NCBI GenBank assembly: GCA_963700865.1 | Contig: CAVOZC010000022.1 | Span: forward strand, 372,001 to 436,000 | Direction of reading: 5' to 3' | Length of the DNA stretch: 64,000 nt | DNA from: CAVOGJ01 sp963700865 | GTDB taxonomy: Bacteria > Planctomycetota > Planctomycetia > Pirellulales > Pirellulaceae | In this document: positions 28,001 to 37,096 of the stretch, in pieces | How the letters are laid out: each line of letters begins with the position of its first letter | Numbering within the stretch: position 1 is the first letter of the stretch | Program-made: the position numbers and the translations under genes | Notes under the pieces: model-generated | Told to the model about the DNA's origin: nothing | What the model saw: only the letters and a program-made list of their open reading frames with translations | The model's database searches: none

Positions 28001-29294
28001 GTGATTCATGCAATCAAGCGCGGCTCGCTGGTCTTGGGACTGATCAGCCAGCTGTGGACAGCCAGCCTCGTGACTGCTCAAGTCAGACCCGACCTCGTTG
28101 CCGAAAAACTACAACGGTCCGTGGAAGACGAAATAGCTCCGGCGTACCAAGACGGCGATTCACGCCGGACCCTCGAACTGCTGTGCGAACTGACCAAGAA
28201 ATTAGCTGAAGATCAACGCCAGGTGCTGGATGGCATTCTGGCCTCGGCCGGGATGCCGACGACCGGGGAGTTGATGGTGCAATCTCGTCTGACGCTCGTC
28301 CGGCAAGGGCAGGGGGCGGGGCTCCCCAAGCCCCATCTGCGCGAAGCCTTACTGGCCATCCCGCTGCTTCGTGACGAAGCCAGGAACGCGCTGGATGACG
28401 CCAAGCAGCATGCGGTGATGCAGGCGTCGCTACCTCACCCAGGCGGGCTCGACGAGTACGAGCGGCTGTTTTGGGAAATCCATGTACTCGAAAATCGGCT
28501 GCGGTCCGCCTGCGATCTTTGTGATTACGGGGCGGCCTTCGTCCAGCGGGGTGGCTTGCGAGCCAGGGCAAGGCAGTTGAGCGATGCGGAACTGGATTTG
28601 CTCGACACGAATTTTGCGAATACGGCGCAAGAGCTTCGGCAGGTCTGCGCAACAACTCACGGAACGCAAGCTCGAATTGCGTGTTCGACGACTCGAGTAC
28701 GCCGTGGACGTCCTGCGCACGTCAAACCACTTTCTGGATCGACTGCAAGCAGCCTTTGCCGTGGACTTGGACGGCGCATTGCTGGCTGAATTTTTTGCCA
28801 AACCAGGCGTTGCCGACGCCTTGGACAATCCTGCCTTGGCCGATCCCGAGCTGCCGGATCGCATTGCCCAACTGACGGCTGCCGGCAGGTCCACCGCCGG
28901 CAAGATGACGGCGCAGAGCCATCTGTTTTTTGAGGGGCTGCACTGGTGGTTGCGGGGCCGCTTCGGCCGCGGACCCGACGGCGGTGGACTGCTCAAGTCC
29001 CCCCTGGCGGCCCGTGATGAGCGCGCCGCCTTTGGCCTGGAAATGCCGCAACGGTTTCCCGCGCCACGTCGCGGTGCGGACGCGACATTGGCCAACGACG
29101 CGTCGACATCGTACGACCAGGACTACCCGTCGCCCGACGACGGTATCCGACCCGACTATGAGCGTCGGCACCACTACGTGTGGACGTACGAATACCGCAA
29201 GCTACTCAAGAGCTATGACGAACACAGCCAATCGAAGACGACCGCACGTGATGATCAGGTGACGCAACGGGTCAAGCTGTCAACATTCTACTGA
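28001..29294 (+). CDS. Secreted protein of unknown function, one frameshift
   Basis: Start GTG 28001 has GAGG ten bases upstream and yields a signal peptide (SLVLGLISQLWTASLVTAQ). The frame runs to ...NTAQELRQ, where an extra G in the GG at 28642-28643 breaks it. Removing that base gives LRQSAQQLTERKLELRVRRLEYAV and an uninterrupted run to 29294, in total 430 residues. The protein is mostly helical with charged repeats. The C terminus has an Asp/Tyr-rich segment and a HYVWTYEYRKLLKSYDEH motif. No family was recognised. The next gene follows after 33 bases and may be functionally linked. Confidence 0.6.
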
Positions 29295-29327
29295 CGAGTC
29301 AACGAAGTCGTGCGGGGAGTTTCCTCG

Positions 29328-30170
29328 ATGACCACGACTACGACCACCACCCGCACCGCACGAACACGGCTGACGCCGGATGATCCCCAGGCCGTCTACC
29401 GACTGGTGGGTTATAACGAGTACCTGCAGGCCCTGACGAACCTGGACCAGCTCGAGTCCTCCGTGAGCGAAATTGAGTGGGACCAATTGGACGAATACGT
29501 TCGCCGCCGCGACGAATTTGTCGTCCGGACCGGACTCGCAGCCGAACTGGCCGACCCTCGCTCGGCGTTCGACGACCCGCCCCAGGAACGGAGGGGACTC
29601 GCCTGGGTCACGGCATTGGCGCGCCTCGAGTTGGGAGCGATGTTGGCCGGCTTTACGGATGAACCTCGTCCGTTTGAGCGCGTCGGCCCCACGTCTTTTG
29701 ACATGGCGGCCTACAAGGAGTTGTTGCTTGATGGAGCCCGTACGCACTATTGGGCCCTGCAAAACGACACCCAACTGGACGATACGGCTCGCTCGACAAG
29801 ACTCATGCCCATCCTTTCCTACAGCCGGCGGTTGGTGATGGTTCGCGCGATGTTGCGAGCGGCGATGGCAGCGGGACAGCACGAGTTTACGCCAACGGAA
29901 GCCCAGGAGCTGGTCGTTTCCAAGCAAGCGCTCGATACGCTGCAGATGACCTTTGTGTCACGAGTCAGGGGTTTCTTGACGGACATCCAATCTTCGAATA
30001 CGGCGACGTACAGCAGCGAGAGGCAGCGGATCTATTCGCGTTATTGCGGGGCGATTCTTGAGGCGGAGCAGCGAGAACGCGCCACGGGCAAGGCGACGGT
30101 CATCGATTATCCCCGCGAGGAAACGACATCGGCAGGGCCGTCGGACGCTGCTGAGGCGAAGTTGCCATAA
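29328..30170 (+). CDS. Hypothetical helical protein downstream of the 28 kb gene
   Basis: ATG 29328 is chosen because GGGAG lies about nine bases upstream; the in-frame GTG at 29310 lacks a site. The 280-residue product starts with a Thr/Arg-rich tail, then is predominantly alpha-helical and acidic (for example LTNLDQLESSVSEIEWDQLDEYVRRRDEF). It has no signal peptide and no membrane segment. I do not recognise the family. The 33-base gap to the upstream secreted-protein gene suggests co-transcription. Confidence 0.6.
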   Translation: MTTTTTTTRTARTRLTPDDPQAVYRLVGYNEYLQALTNLDQLESSVSEIEWDQLDEYVRRRDEFVVRTGLAAELADPRSAFDDPPQERRGLAWVTALARLELGAMLAGFTDEPRPFERVGPTSFDMAAYKELLLDGARTHYWALQNDTQLDDTARSTRLMPILSYSRRLVMVRAMLRAAMAAGQHEFTPTEAQELVVSKQALDTLQMTFVSRVRGFLTDIQSSNTATYSSERQRIYSRYCGAILEAEQRERATGKATVIDYPREETTSAGPSDAAEAKLP

Positions 30171-30469
30171 GCCGGCTCACGCCGTTCCGCAAGATAGGGG
30201 GTGGCGCTCGCAGCGCGTGGCCACCGTCATGCATCACAAGCATGTGGCACGGCGGAGTTTATGACGGCACTTGCGATCAGCCAGCGCGGACGGATGCCCG
30301 GAGATGGACGGATGTCAGATCAGGATAGGCGGAAAGAATTCCATATACTAATTGTTCTGGCCCTGAGTTCATCGAAACTGGATTCGACGTCAAACACTAC
30401 TCGTGCTCGTGCTCGTGCTCCTGCTCGCGCAGCGGTGCTCGTGCTCGTAATCGAAAAGGAGGGGCGGTC
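30171..30469. other. Intergenic stretch ending in CGTGCT-type repeats
   Basis: No convincing gene. The last 70 bases hold the hexanucleotide repeats listed separately and a strong AAAAGGAGGGG ribosome-binding site for the following small gene. Confidence 0.4.
30400..30448 (+). repeat. CGTGCT hexanucleotide repeat upstream of four-helix gene
   Basis: Imperfect tandem CTCGTG/CTCCTG units cover about 50 bases directly before the ribosome-binding site of the four-helix-bundle gene. In the opposite reading direction they would encode alternating Glu-His/Arg residues, like the acidic tails of this protein family. They could be the remnant of such a tail-coding sequence. Confidence 0.5.
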
Positions 30470-30790
30470 ATGGCGGATCAAATCTTCGATCATGAAAAAA
30501 TCGATGTTTACCGTTTGTCCATCGAATACGTTGGCGAGACCTTTCGGATCGCGGAAACTCTATCCGGACTTCACCGGCACTCGCGCGATCAGTGGTTGCG
30601 AGCAGCCCAGTCGATTCCGCTCAACATTGCCGAAGGAAATGGGAAGCGAAGCCTCAAGGACCGTGCTCGTTTCTTCGATATTTCGCGCGGCTCGGCATTG
30701 GAATGCTCGGCAATTCAGGACGTGCTGTTGATTTCGGGCGCGATCTCGAACTGGGAAACCCGCCGAGTTCGAATTCCAGAAGTTCCTTGA
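30470..30790 (+). CDS. Four-helix-bundle (S23/IVP family) protein, altered C terminus
   Basis: The 106-residue product contains the family signatures IDVYRLSIEYV, RAAQSIPLNIAEGNG and ARFFDISRGSALECSAIQDVL of the TIGR02436-type four-helix-bundle proteins, first noted in 23S rRNA intervening sequences. A perfect AAGGAGG lies eight bases before ATG 30470. The match ends near residue 92. The final helix of normal members (usually about 115-125 residues in all) is replaced by an unrelated short tail (SNWETRRVRIPEVP). It is thus probably truncated or frameshifted. Its function is unknown even for intact relatives. Confidence 0.75.
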   Translation: MADQIFDHEKIDVYRLSIEYVGETFRIAETLSGLHRHSRDQWLRAAQSIPLNIAEGNGKRSLKDRARFFDISRGSALECSAIQDVLLISGAISNWETRRVRIPEVP

Positions 30791-31056
30791 ACCAACAACT
30801 TGGCGACCTGGTCGTTGCGGACACCGATTTGATCGAGAACTGGGACAACTGGCCAGGCCATAATGAGCTGGCGGCATACACTTTTGATGAGACTTCCGAT
30901 GAGCGCACCTCGGTTACGCGTGCCGACGAAGAGTCCATGGGCTACCGCATCGGAGATATAACGTACTGTATCATACCCGATACCAATGAAATCTTTTCGG
31001 TCCGCGTTATCCGCCTTGGCTTTAACCTGATCGAAGTCGAGCCTCTCGACACTTAA
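30787..31056 (+). CDS. Possible small acidic protein or gene remnant
   Basis: An open frame of about 89 residues runs from TTG 30787, overlapping the preceding stop. It is acidic, ends NLIEVEPLDT, and reads like real protein (WDNWPGHNELAAYTFDE, RIGDITYCIIPDTNEIFSVRVIRLG). There is no ribosome-binding site and no recognised family. It may be the tail of a broken gene. Confidence 0.3.
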   Translation: MNQQLGDLVVADTDLIENWDNWPGHNELAAYTFDETSDERTSVTRADEESMGYRIGDITYCIIPDTNEIFSVRVIRLGFNLIEVEPLDT

Positions 31057-31552
31057 TTGTGCGAGGCCATCTGTGAGACGTTTATGCAGAACAGCGCCAA
31101 TCGATGTTTTAACGCACTGCGTCTTCCCACTGCTGCACGATTCGGCGGTTTTGATGAACGTCCAGTGAACTCTTCCCGCAAGTCTGGACCAGAAGTGCGT
31201 CTGCTGCCCGTTCATTATGGTACAAAAACTGGTGCACTCATTCGGGAACGTCATGCCGCCGACCCGGATTCCTGGCCTTTGCCGACGGGGCAGATTTTTG
31301 AACGTTGGTTCAAAGACGCGGAATCGGAAGGGTGAATCCCGATGGCTGCACGAAGAATAACTCGACAAACAAGGATACCCAAACGGGCAACAATTGCGTG
31401 AACCGGAGCGGCGAATGCTGGGCATCCCGGCCTAAGACGCGACGAACCATCGCATCCACTGAAGCCGGCAGCCGGGTCGGGTTCAGCCGCCGTTGGCCCC
31501 GTGATGCGTGACGATCGATGACGGAAGCCCTCCATGGCAACTAAAAAAGACC
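31057..31552. other. Stretch without supported gene
   Basis: Short open frames (for example 31057-31335, 92 codons) lack ribosome-binding sites and recognisable motifs. The composition is less GC-rich than the flanks. It looks like degraded or accessory DNA. Confidence 0.35.
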
Positions 31553-32308
31553 ATGAACTCACGACCCTTGGCATTGATCACTGGCGTTAGTCGGCGGGCA
31601 GGCATCGGCGCTGCCATCGCACTGCACCTTGCACAAGATGGGTGGGATATCGCTACGACATTCTGGCGACCCTACGACGAGAGCATGCCTTGGGGAAGCG
31701 ATCCAGCTTGTGTGACTTGGTTGCGTGAACAACTCGCCGCCCATGGCGCCATCACTGAAGCAGTGGAAGCTGATTTGAGCCTCGTGGAAACGCCTGCTCG
31801 CGTTTTCGACGTCGTCGAGGAGCGGATCGGCCCCGTGACCGCACTCGTACTCTCTCACTGCCACGGGGAAACGAGCCACATCCTGGACACGAGCGTTGAC
31901 AGCTTCGACATGCACTTTGCAGTGAATGCACGGGCGAGTTGGCTACTCGTTCGGGAATTCGGCCGGCGTTTCCGAGTCCCATCCAGTCGCGGTCGAATTG
32001 TCGCTATTACCAGCGATCACGTTGCCGGTAACCTTCCCTACGGCGCGAGTAAGGGGGCGCTCGACCGAATTGTGATGGCAGCAGCGCAAGAATTTCGTGA
32101 CCTCGGGATCGCTGCGAACGTGATCAATCCGGGACCAACCGACACCGGTTGGATGACCGCTCAGCAGATCGCTGAATTCACCAGGCAGACCCCGGGAGGC
32201 CGGCCGGGACTTCCGGACGATTGTGCCCATCTCGTACGATTCTTGTGCTCGGAAGGGGGCGGCTGGATCAATGGTCAATTGCTGCATAGCAACGGCGGGT
32301 TGCAGTAG
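31553..32308 (+). CDS. Short-chain dehydrogenase/reductase (SDR)
   Basis: ATG 31553 begins a 251-residue classical SDR. The nucleotide-binding segment is LALITGVSRRAGIGAAIAL (TGxxxxxGIG). A Ser lies in VAITSDH. The catalytic pair Y-x-x-x-K appears as YGASKGALD, and the family motif NPGPTDTGWM follows. The C terminus GGGWINGQLLHSNGGLQ is typical of FabG-like oxidoreductases. It therefore reduces or oxidises a carbonyl/alcohol with NAD(P)(H); the substrate is unknown. A longer frame upstream to 31508 has no better start. It sits alone in a gene-poor segment. Confidence 0.85.
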   Translation: MNSRPLALITGVSRRAGIGAAIALHLAQDGWDIATTFWRPYDESMPWGSDPACVTWLREQLAAHGAITEAVEADLSLVETPARVFDVVEERIGPVTALVLSHCHGETSHILDTSVDSFDMHFAVNARASWLLVREFGRRFRVPSSRGRIVAITSDHVAGNLPYGASKGALDRIVMAAAQEFRDLGIAANVINPGPTDTGWMTAQQIAEFTRQTPGGRPGLPDDCAHLVRFLCSEGGGWINGQLLHSNGGLQ

Positions 32309-32440
32309 GCACGGCGGACCGACGAATCAATCGGAGCCGGACTGGCTCGCTTTACTCGATGGCGTCAACTTCCGGCCCGGCTGTCCTTGCCGTATTCCGG
32401 CCTTACCTGAATCACTTGGTGGGCAGTTCACATCCATCCC

Positions 32441-33088
32441 ATGAAAATCCTCGAGTTGACACTTCCCAGCACAAACCTTGATAGCCAAGAACGGCTATAC
32501 AAGGAAACGTTCGGATTTCCATGCACACGAGAAAGTGAAACGAGGCTCAGCATTTCCTGCGGCGCCACCGTCCTAAATTTCATTGCCGCGGATCGACAAT
32601 TTTACTTTCACTACTGTTTCCTGATTCCGCCGGGATGCGTTCATTCTATCGTTACTTTTCTTGACGACCGGGGCTTTGAGCCATTGTTGTATGAGGGACA
32701 ACGCATTGTTGATTTTGGCAACGGCAAGGCCGTCTACTTTCGGGACGGAGACGGCAATCTGGCAGAATTCATCCAACGGCCGTCTCTGGGACATCCTGAA
32801 CAATCTGGCTTCGCCGTCACGGATGTGATTCGGCTGAATGAAATCGGGATGCCTGCGGAACACCCATTGCAATTTGCTCGACAATTGATCGACCAATTCA
32901 CAATCGACTTGGTTGACGGCGGCGTTTACCGTGATGACTTTGTTTGGTGCGGTGATTTCGAGGGGGTATTCCTGATTCCACAAATTGGAAGAAACTGGAT
33001 ACCATCAAACAGGCCTGCGGAAATGAACCCACTCCACGTAGAATTCAGAACAGACGCAGGCAAGTTTAGCTACACCATCAAGATCTAA
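32441..33088 (+). CDS. VOC (glyoxalase/bleomycin-resistance fold) family protein
   Basis: A 215-residue protein starting MKILELTLPSTNLDSQERLYKETFGF, the opening beta-alpha unit of vicinal-oxygen-chelate proteins. It continues through a YFRDGDGNLAEFIQRP motif, the usual 'D..GN..E' metal-ligand strand. The second half (FAVTDVIRLNEIGMPAEHP) is longer and diverged. Which reaction it performs cannot be told. Its base composition looks more AT-rich than neighbouring operons, suggesting later acquisition. Confidence 0.7.
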   Translation: MKILELTLPSTNLDSQERLYKETFGFPCTRESETRLSISCGATVLNFIAADRQFYFHYCFLIPPGCVHSIVTFLDDRGFEPLLYEGQRIVDFGNGKAVYFRDGDGNLAEFIQRPSLGHPEQSGFAVTDVIRLNEIGMPAEHPLQFARQLIDQFTIDLVDGGVYRDDFVWCGDFEGVFLIPQIGRNWIPSNRPAEMNPLHVEFRTDAGKFSYTIKI

Positions 33089-33234
33089 GTCACGCGTCGC
33101 AGAAGGCCGAACTGACCAGCTAACAAAGAGCTGTGGACTTGAGCCGCCGATCCGGACGGATGCGCTGGAGCAACGCTGGCATCTGCCGAACGATGCTGTT
33201 CATCAGGCGTCTGGGGCCTGTTCGCCATACGCAC

Positions 33235-33948
33235 TCAGAACGCGACTGCCTGTTCCTTGGGAGACTTCCGTGAAACCGCTGTTACAACCGACACCGTACC
33301 TGCATCGTCAAATGCGAGCAGCAGATCATAGCGAGCGTCCGAGGCGAATTTATCTGGACTACCTGCTTGCCTGATGATTGGCTTGCCAACCCAGTTCACG
33401 CGCAATTGGTCGCCTTCCCATGACCACATTCCGACAAAGTGTTTCCACGGCCGTTTCCATTTATAGACGACTAGCTTCTCGATGGCCGGTCCCAGGCAAA
33501 TCTTCCGCACCAGACCGTCGCCCACAAACCACACGGTCGTTTCCTGCAACTTTCCGCTCACCTTCTCCTCCAGCGCGAACATCTTGCCATCGTTGCGCCA
33601 CAGGCAATCCAACGCGGCGTCGGTTTCAAAGCTCGATAGAATCCTGCCCGAGCCGGTTTCCAGCAGTTGAACGCGCTTGCGTGATGAGTGAAAGTCGTCC
33701 TTATAGTACAGCAGTGTGTACTTTCTGTCCGGCGATTGCCATCTGCGTGACGGTTGCTTGGGTTTCAACGCTTCCAAAGCGGCCCGCTCTTCGGCCTGAC
33801 GTTGGCATGCCAGGTTTGCTTGTCGATTGATCGCCCACGACTTCCATCCGTACAACCCCATGAATATCATCGCAAACAGTATGGGTGCGGCCATCGCAAT
33901 GACAGGTCCCAGTCTCATAAATCCGGCACGCCGTGGCCTATCAATCAT
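33235..33948 (-). CDS. Membrane-anchored protein of unknown function
   Basis: A 237-residue protein with one N-terminal membrane anchor (LGPVIAMAAPILFAMIFMGLYGW). A short Gln/Glu-rich linker follows, then a beta-rich extracytoplasmic region with repeated strand patterns (KYTLLYYKDDFH, VQLLETGSGRILSSFETDAALDCLW). The pattern 'SPDRKYTLLYY...GRIL' resembles single blades of WD40/beta-propeller proteins, but only two or three such blades are visible. No family assigned. Confidence 0.55.
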   Translation of the reverse strand: MIDRPRRAGFMRLGPVIAMAAPILFAMIFMGLYGWKSWAINRQANLACQRQAEERAALEALKPKQPSRRWQSPDRKYTLLYYKDDFHSSRKRVQLLETGSGRILSSFETDAALDCLWRNDGKMFALEEKVSGKLQETTVWFVGDGLVRKICLGPAIEKLVVYKWKRPWKHFVGMWSWEGDQLRVNWVGKPIIRQAGSPDKFASDARYDLLLAFDDAGTVSVVTAVSRKSPKEQAVAF

Positions 33949-34625
33949 GTCACTTCTCGCCTTACATTCAACCTGGACGATGAGACGGGAATCGAGACCG
34001 TCCTATGCCCGTCCACGGATCCCTTCGTGAGAACTTATGTCACCATCGGCCGGTGGCTGGGAGTTTCACGACCAGATTGGCTGGAGGATCAAGCGCGCGT
34101 TCATGGGAACTCGCAGAATCGTTGCAAACGGGCAACCGAGCGGCTTCTCACGAGCAATGTCAGGCATGAACTCGACAGATCGTCTTCAACACATTGCCCT
34201 ACGCGAGTTAAACGCCTTTAAGGCTTCGCATAACCAAAAGCGTCTCTGAAACATCCGTCAGATGAGCCACTGTGCCGACCCGATTCTTAAGGCTGCACCA
34301 GCACGATCCATTCACGCTGGAAGCGGTTTGGCATCTCAAGCAGCCATTCGTTTAGGCTGCGGACATCGACGATGGCCCAGACACCGTAATTGGTTTGCCG
34401 GCAGCGTTTCGTGAGATCGGCAAAGATTTCAAGAAGTTTGGCCGGCGCGGCGCTGAGCTGCCTGGCAGAAGCATGATCCACCGGTCGCGGCACCGGCACA
34501 CACCCGGCACACACCCGGCCCCTGACGGGGCCGGTTCGCCGAATCGATAATGACTTGAGCACGGCGTGGCGGAGCGATGCCGGTTCGTTGAGCGTTGTCG
34601 CACCGTCCCGGTGTCGCGGAAAAAA
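33949..34625. other. Gene-poor region with palindromic repeat and possible ORF remnant
   Basis: No gene is well supported across 677 bases. On the minus strand the frame 34562-34287 contains a protein-like tail (KLLEIFADLTKRCRQTNYGVWAIVDVRSL...REWIVLVQP) but lacks a start signal, so it may be a gene fragment. The palindromic repeat at 34515-34534 lies inside it. Confidence 0.35.
34515..34534. repeat. Palindromic GGCCCCTGACGGGGCC repeat, copy 1
   Basis: CCGGCCCC-TGAC-GGGGCCGG forms an 8-bp stem with a 4-base loop. About 25 bases including the following GGTTCG are repeated at 53224-53249, in another intergenic region. Confidence 0.6.
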
Positions 34626-34916
34626 CTATAACACCATGACGACGCCATCAATGACACGAACCCGCTCGTAGACATCGAGGACTTCTTCCGCATTTTCAAA
34701 GCACGGCTCGAGCGTGATAGAAATATGCCGGCCCCCTTTGGTTTCGCGGGTGCGAATGGGCGGATCGAATTTCAGATGTAATTCGTCGCGGACACTTTGC
34801 ACGACTTGAGTCATGAACTCGGCCGAATTCGTGCCGATGACCTTCACCATGACCTTGCAGGGAAACGCGTGCGTCGCATTCAGCAGATCAATGGAACGTT
34901 GCCGATCTTCGTTCAT
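34626..34916 (-). CDS. DUF493 (YbeD-like) protein
   Basis: A 96-residue protein reading MNEDRQRSIDLLNATHAFPCKVMVKVIG, then SVRDELHLKFDPPIRTRETKGGRHISITLE and ending in VYERVRVIDGVVMVL. The order of short beta strands and helices, with the FPxxxMVKVIG opening and the GGRHxSITLE strand, is that of the DUF493/YbeD family, small ACT-like proteins. E. coli YbeD sits in the lipoate region and its role is unsettled. It lies 15 bases downstream of trmB on the same strand. Confidence 0.8.
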   Translation of the reverse strand: MNEDRQRSIDLLNATHAFPCKVMVKVIGTNSAEFMTQVVQSVRDELHLKFDPPIRTRETKGGRHISITLEPCFENAEEVLDVYERVRVIDGVVMVL

Positions 34917-34931
34917 GAGTTGACTCCGTGA

Positions 34932-35651
34932 CTAGATGTCCCTGGGCTCGATGTTACCCACAATCAGCGAATCCGCAGCGCCCGGTCCGGCGACCTCGAC
35001 ATCGATCCGCCACGGCTGCTTGAAGAATTCCGCCCGATAAACGGGCAAATCGTTGATCCGCACGCGACGCTCAAAATGCGTACGATAGTCCATATCGTGC
35101 AGCGGCAGTTCGGCGGTGACGGGCAAGGGGCCTTGTAGCTGCGAGGTGGACTGAATCAACTCCAAGGTCGACTGAAAATACTCTTCGACGTCGGTCCAGA
35201 AGTGTAGACGTCCGTCCGGTACCAGGATGCGCTCAGTGGCCCGCAGTAACCGCTCATTCATGACGCGTCGCTTCCGATGCCGTTTTTTCCACCACGGATC
35301 GGGGAAGTAGACATGCAGGGCGGCGACGGAAGCGGTCGGGACCGTATCGAGAAACGCCACACCATCGCCATGCAGAACTCGAGCATTTCCCAGTTGCTGC
35401 GCGGCCAGCCGCGCGGCGACGAAGCGGGCGTATTTGCCGACGACTTCGATTCCCAGGAAGTCCCGATCGGGGCACGCGAGAGCCATGTTTCTGAGGAACA
35501 GTCCCTTGCCGCTGCCGATTTCAATCTCCAACGGGGCACGTCGCCCAAACCACTGCGTCGCATTGAACGACTCGCCCACCGCCGCGGGTGTGACGAGCCA
35601 CGCGTCGGCCCTTGCATCATCCGCAATCTTTGGCAAGGCGCGACGTCCCAT
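34932..35651 (-). CDS. trmB: tRNA (guanine-N7-)-methyltransferase
   Basis: ATG 35651 gives a 239-residue TrmB that makes m7G46 in tRNA from S-adenosylmethionine. The SAM site is LEIEIGSGKGLFL, followed by FLGIEVVGKYA. The family signature is HVYFPDPWWKKRHRKRRVM, and near the end comes TDVEEYFQ. The C terminus is longer than in E. coli by some residues (VAGPGAADSLIVGNIEPRDI). The frame is open upstream to 35864 but that part is antisense to the rhomboid gene and carries no motif. It follows the rhomboid gene by 25 bases and precedes the DUF493 gene, so the three are likely one transcript. Confidence 0.92.
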   Translation of the reverse strand: MGRRALPKIADDARADAWLVTPAAVGESFNATQWFGRRAPLEIEIGSGKGLFLRNMALACPDRDFLGIEVVGKYARFVAARLAAQQLGNARVLHGDGVAFLDTVPTASVAALHVYFPDPWWKKRHRKRRVMNERLLRATERILVPDGRLHFWTDVEEYFQSTLELIQSTSQLQGPLPVTAELPLHDMDYRTHFERRVRINDLPVYRAEFFKQPWRIDVEVAGPGAADSLIVGNIEPRDI

Positions 35652-35676
35652 GATCCGGTTCCCTGTTCGTCGGTGG

Positions 35677-36522
35677 TTATGACCAATCGGCAGGCGGCAA
35701 TTCTGCTTCGATCTGTTCTTTTGCCTCCCGCTGCCAATTGTGGCCCGGTTCGGGCGTGCCAGCGGCCAGAAAAGGCATGATCGCCGCGCCAGGCGCGAAA
35801 CCGCCGATGTGGGCCCACCAGGCGACGCCTCCCCCCATATCCATATCGACCACATGGGCGGCATTGATCATCTGCATCAGGAACCAGGCACCGAGTACGA
35901 ACAAGGCCGGCAGATCGACGATCGTGAAAAAGACGATGATGAAAATCAGCGTGCGGATGCGGGAGAAGGGATAGGTGACCGCGTAGGCCCCCAGGATCAC
36001 CGCCACGGCTCCGCTTGCTCCGATGACAGGGATCAGGGCGCCCAGACCCTGTCCCGTCATCAGCCAATGACATGTCGATGCCAACAGACCGCCCACCAGA
36101 TAGAAAATCAGGTAAGTGAAGTGGCCCAAGCGGTCTTCGATGTTGTTGCCGAAGAGCCACAGAAACCACATATTGCCCAGCAGATGCAGCCAGCCCGCAT
36201 GCAGGAAAAGCGACGTAAAGGGGGTCCACAATACGGCCGTCGCGGTCAATGGGAGATCCACGGACAACCTGCCACCTGGCGGCAGGACCACGCCTTGTGC
36301 CAGTTCGACATCGGTAAAGAGGGGAATCTTCAGAGATGGTCGTTGATTCAGCAGAGCCAGCCGGGCCGGTATGAATCCATAGGTGGCTCGAATCACCCGC
36401 TGTTCATAGCCATCTTGATTCTGCACGAAAATCAAAATGAGCACGTTGATCACGATAATCGCGACCGTGACCACAGGCCACCGCTCAACCGGATTCTCGT
36501 CGTGGAATGGGATTATGGGCAT
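35677..36522 (-). CDS. Rhomboid-family intramembrane serine protease
   Basis: ATG 36522 gives 281 residues with about seven hydrophobic segments. The rhomboid signatures are present: LFLHAGWLHLLGNMWFLWLFG in helix 2, the catalytic Ser in GASGAVAVILGAY, and a His in WWAHIGGFAPGA near the end. The long loop after the first helix (ATYGFIPARLALLNQRP...PLTATAVLWTP) is typical of bacterial rhomboids of the YqgP/planctomycete kind. It probably cleaves membrane proteins; its substrate is unknown. Its start overlaps the end of the FabZ-like gene by 38 bases on the same strand. Confidence 0.88.
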   Translation of the reverse strand: MPIIPFHDENPVERWPVVTVAIIVINVLILIFVQNQDGYEQRVIRATYGFIPARLALLNQRPSLKIPLFTDVELAQGVVLPPGGRLSVDLPLTATAVLWTPFTSLFLHAGWLHLLGNMWFLWLFGNNIEDRLGHFTYLIFYLVGGLLASTCHWLMTGQGLGALIPVIGASGAVAVILGAYAVTYPFSRIRTLIFIIVFFTIVDLPALFVLGAWFLMQMINAAHVVDMDMGGGVAWWAHIGGFAPGAAIMPFLAAGTPEPGHNWQREAKEQIEAELPPADWS

Positions 36523-37035
36523 CGTCCGACTCGTTCTTCGAGAGGGCATCGACCGGAAGGGGAACGCCTTTAATGGCACCTTCAACGACGATCGTGTCTC
36601 CCACGGTCCCTTGAAATCGGCAAATAATCATCCGGCCGCGGCGGCATTTGATTCCCTGACAGGCGATCAGCAGTCGATCACCGGGCACCACCGGTCCGCG
36701 AAAGCGAACGTCTTCCATGCCGCCAAAGCCGACCATTTGTGCGCCAGCAGGTCGTAACGTTGCGTCACATAGCTGCAAACCTGGGCGGCGGCCTCGCACA
36801 TAAACACACCAGGCATGAGTGGCATGCCCGGCATATGACCACGCACCCACACCTCGTGCTCGGTGATGTCCCGATAGCCGGCACAGATCAGGCGATCGAT
36901 ATCGACGTATACGATGGCCGTCAGCTGTTCCATTTCGAAACGCTGCGGATTGTATTTTCGGATCTCGTTGATGTCCGCAAGCACGTTGTCGAAATCGACA
37001 AGTGCCGGATCCACGATGTACTCTTTCCGAGCCAC
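36485..37035 (-). CDS. FabZ-like 3-hydroxyacyl-ACP dehydratase, one frameshift
   Basis: The start is GTG 37035 (VARKEYIVDPALVDFDNVLADI). The hot-dog-fold signature RGHMPGMPLMPGVFMCEAAAQ, with the catalytic His and the 'PGxPLMPGV' loop, identifies a FabZ/FabA-like dehydratase. After QRYDLL one base is missing near 36741-36750. The neighbouring frame continues GAQMVGFGGMEDVRFRGPVVPGDRL and ends ALSKNESDDAHNPIPRRESG at 36485. With the base restored the product is 183 residues, longer than FabZ (about 150) because of an N-terminal extension. The likely role is dehydration of hydroxyacyl-ACP in fatty-acid or specialised lipid synthesis. Confidence 0.75.
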
Positions 37036-37096
37036 AACATCACGCCTGTTTGCGGTCAATGCTTTCCCCGGTCCTGACAAAGCAGGGGGCTTCGTA

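Noticed and set aside
35740..36573. 277-codon plus-strand frame opposite the rhomboid gene
   Set aside because: His/Gln/Arg-rich antisense frame with no ribosome-binding site; the minus-strand rhomboid motifs are unambiguous.
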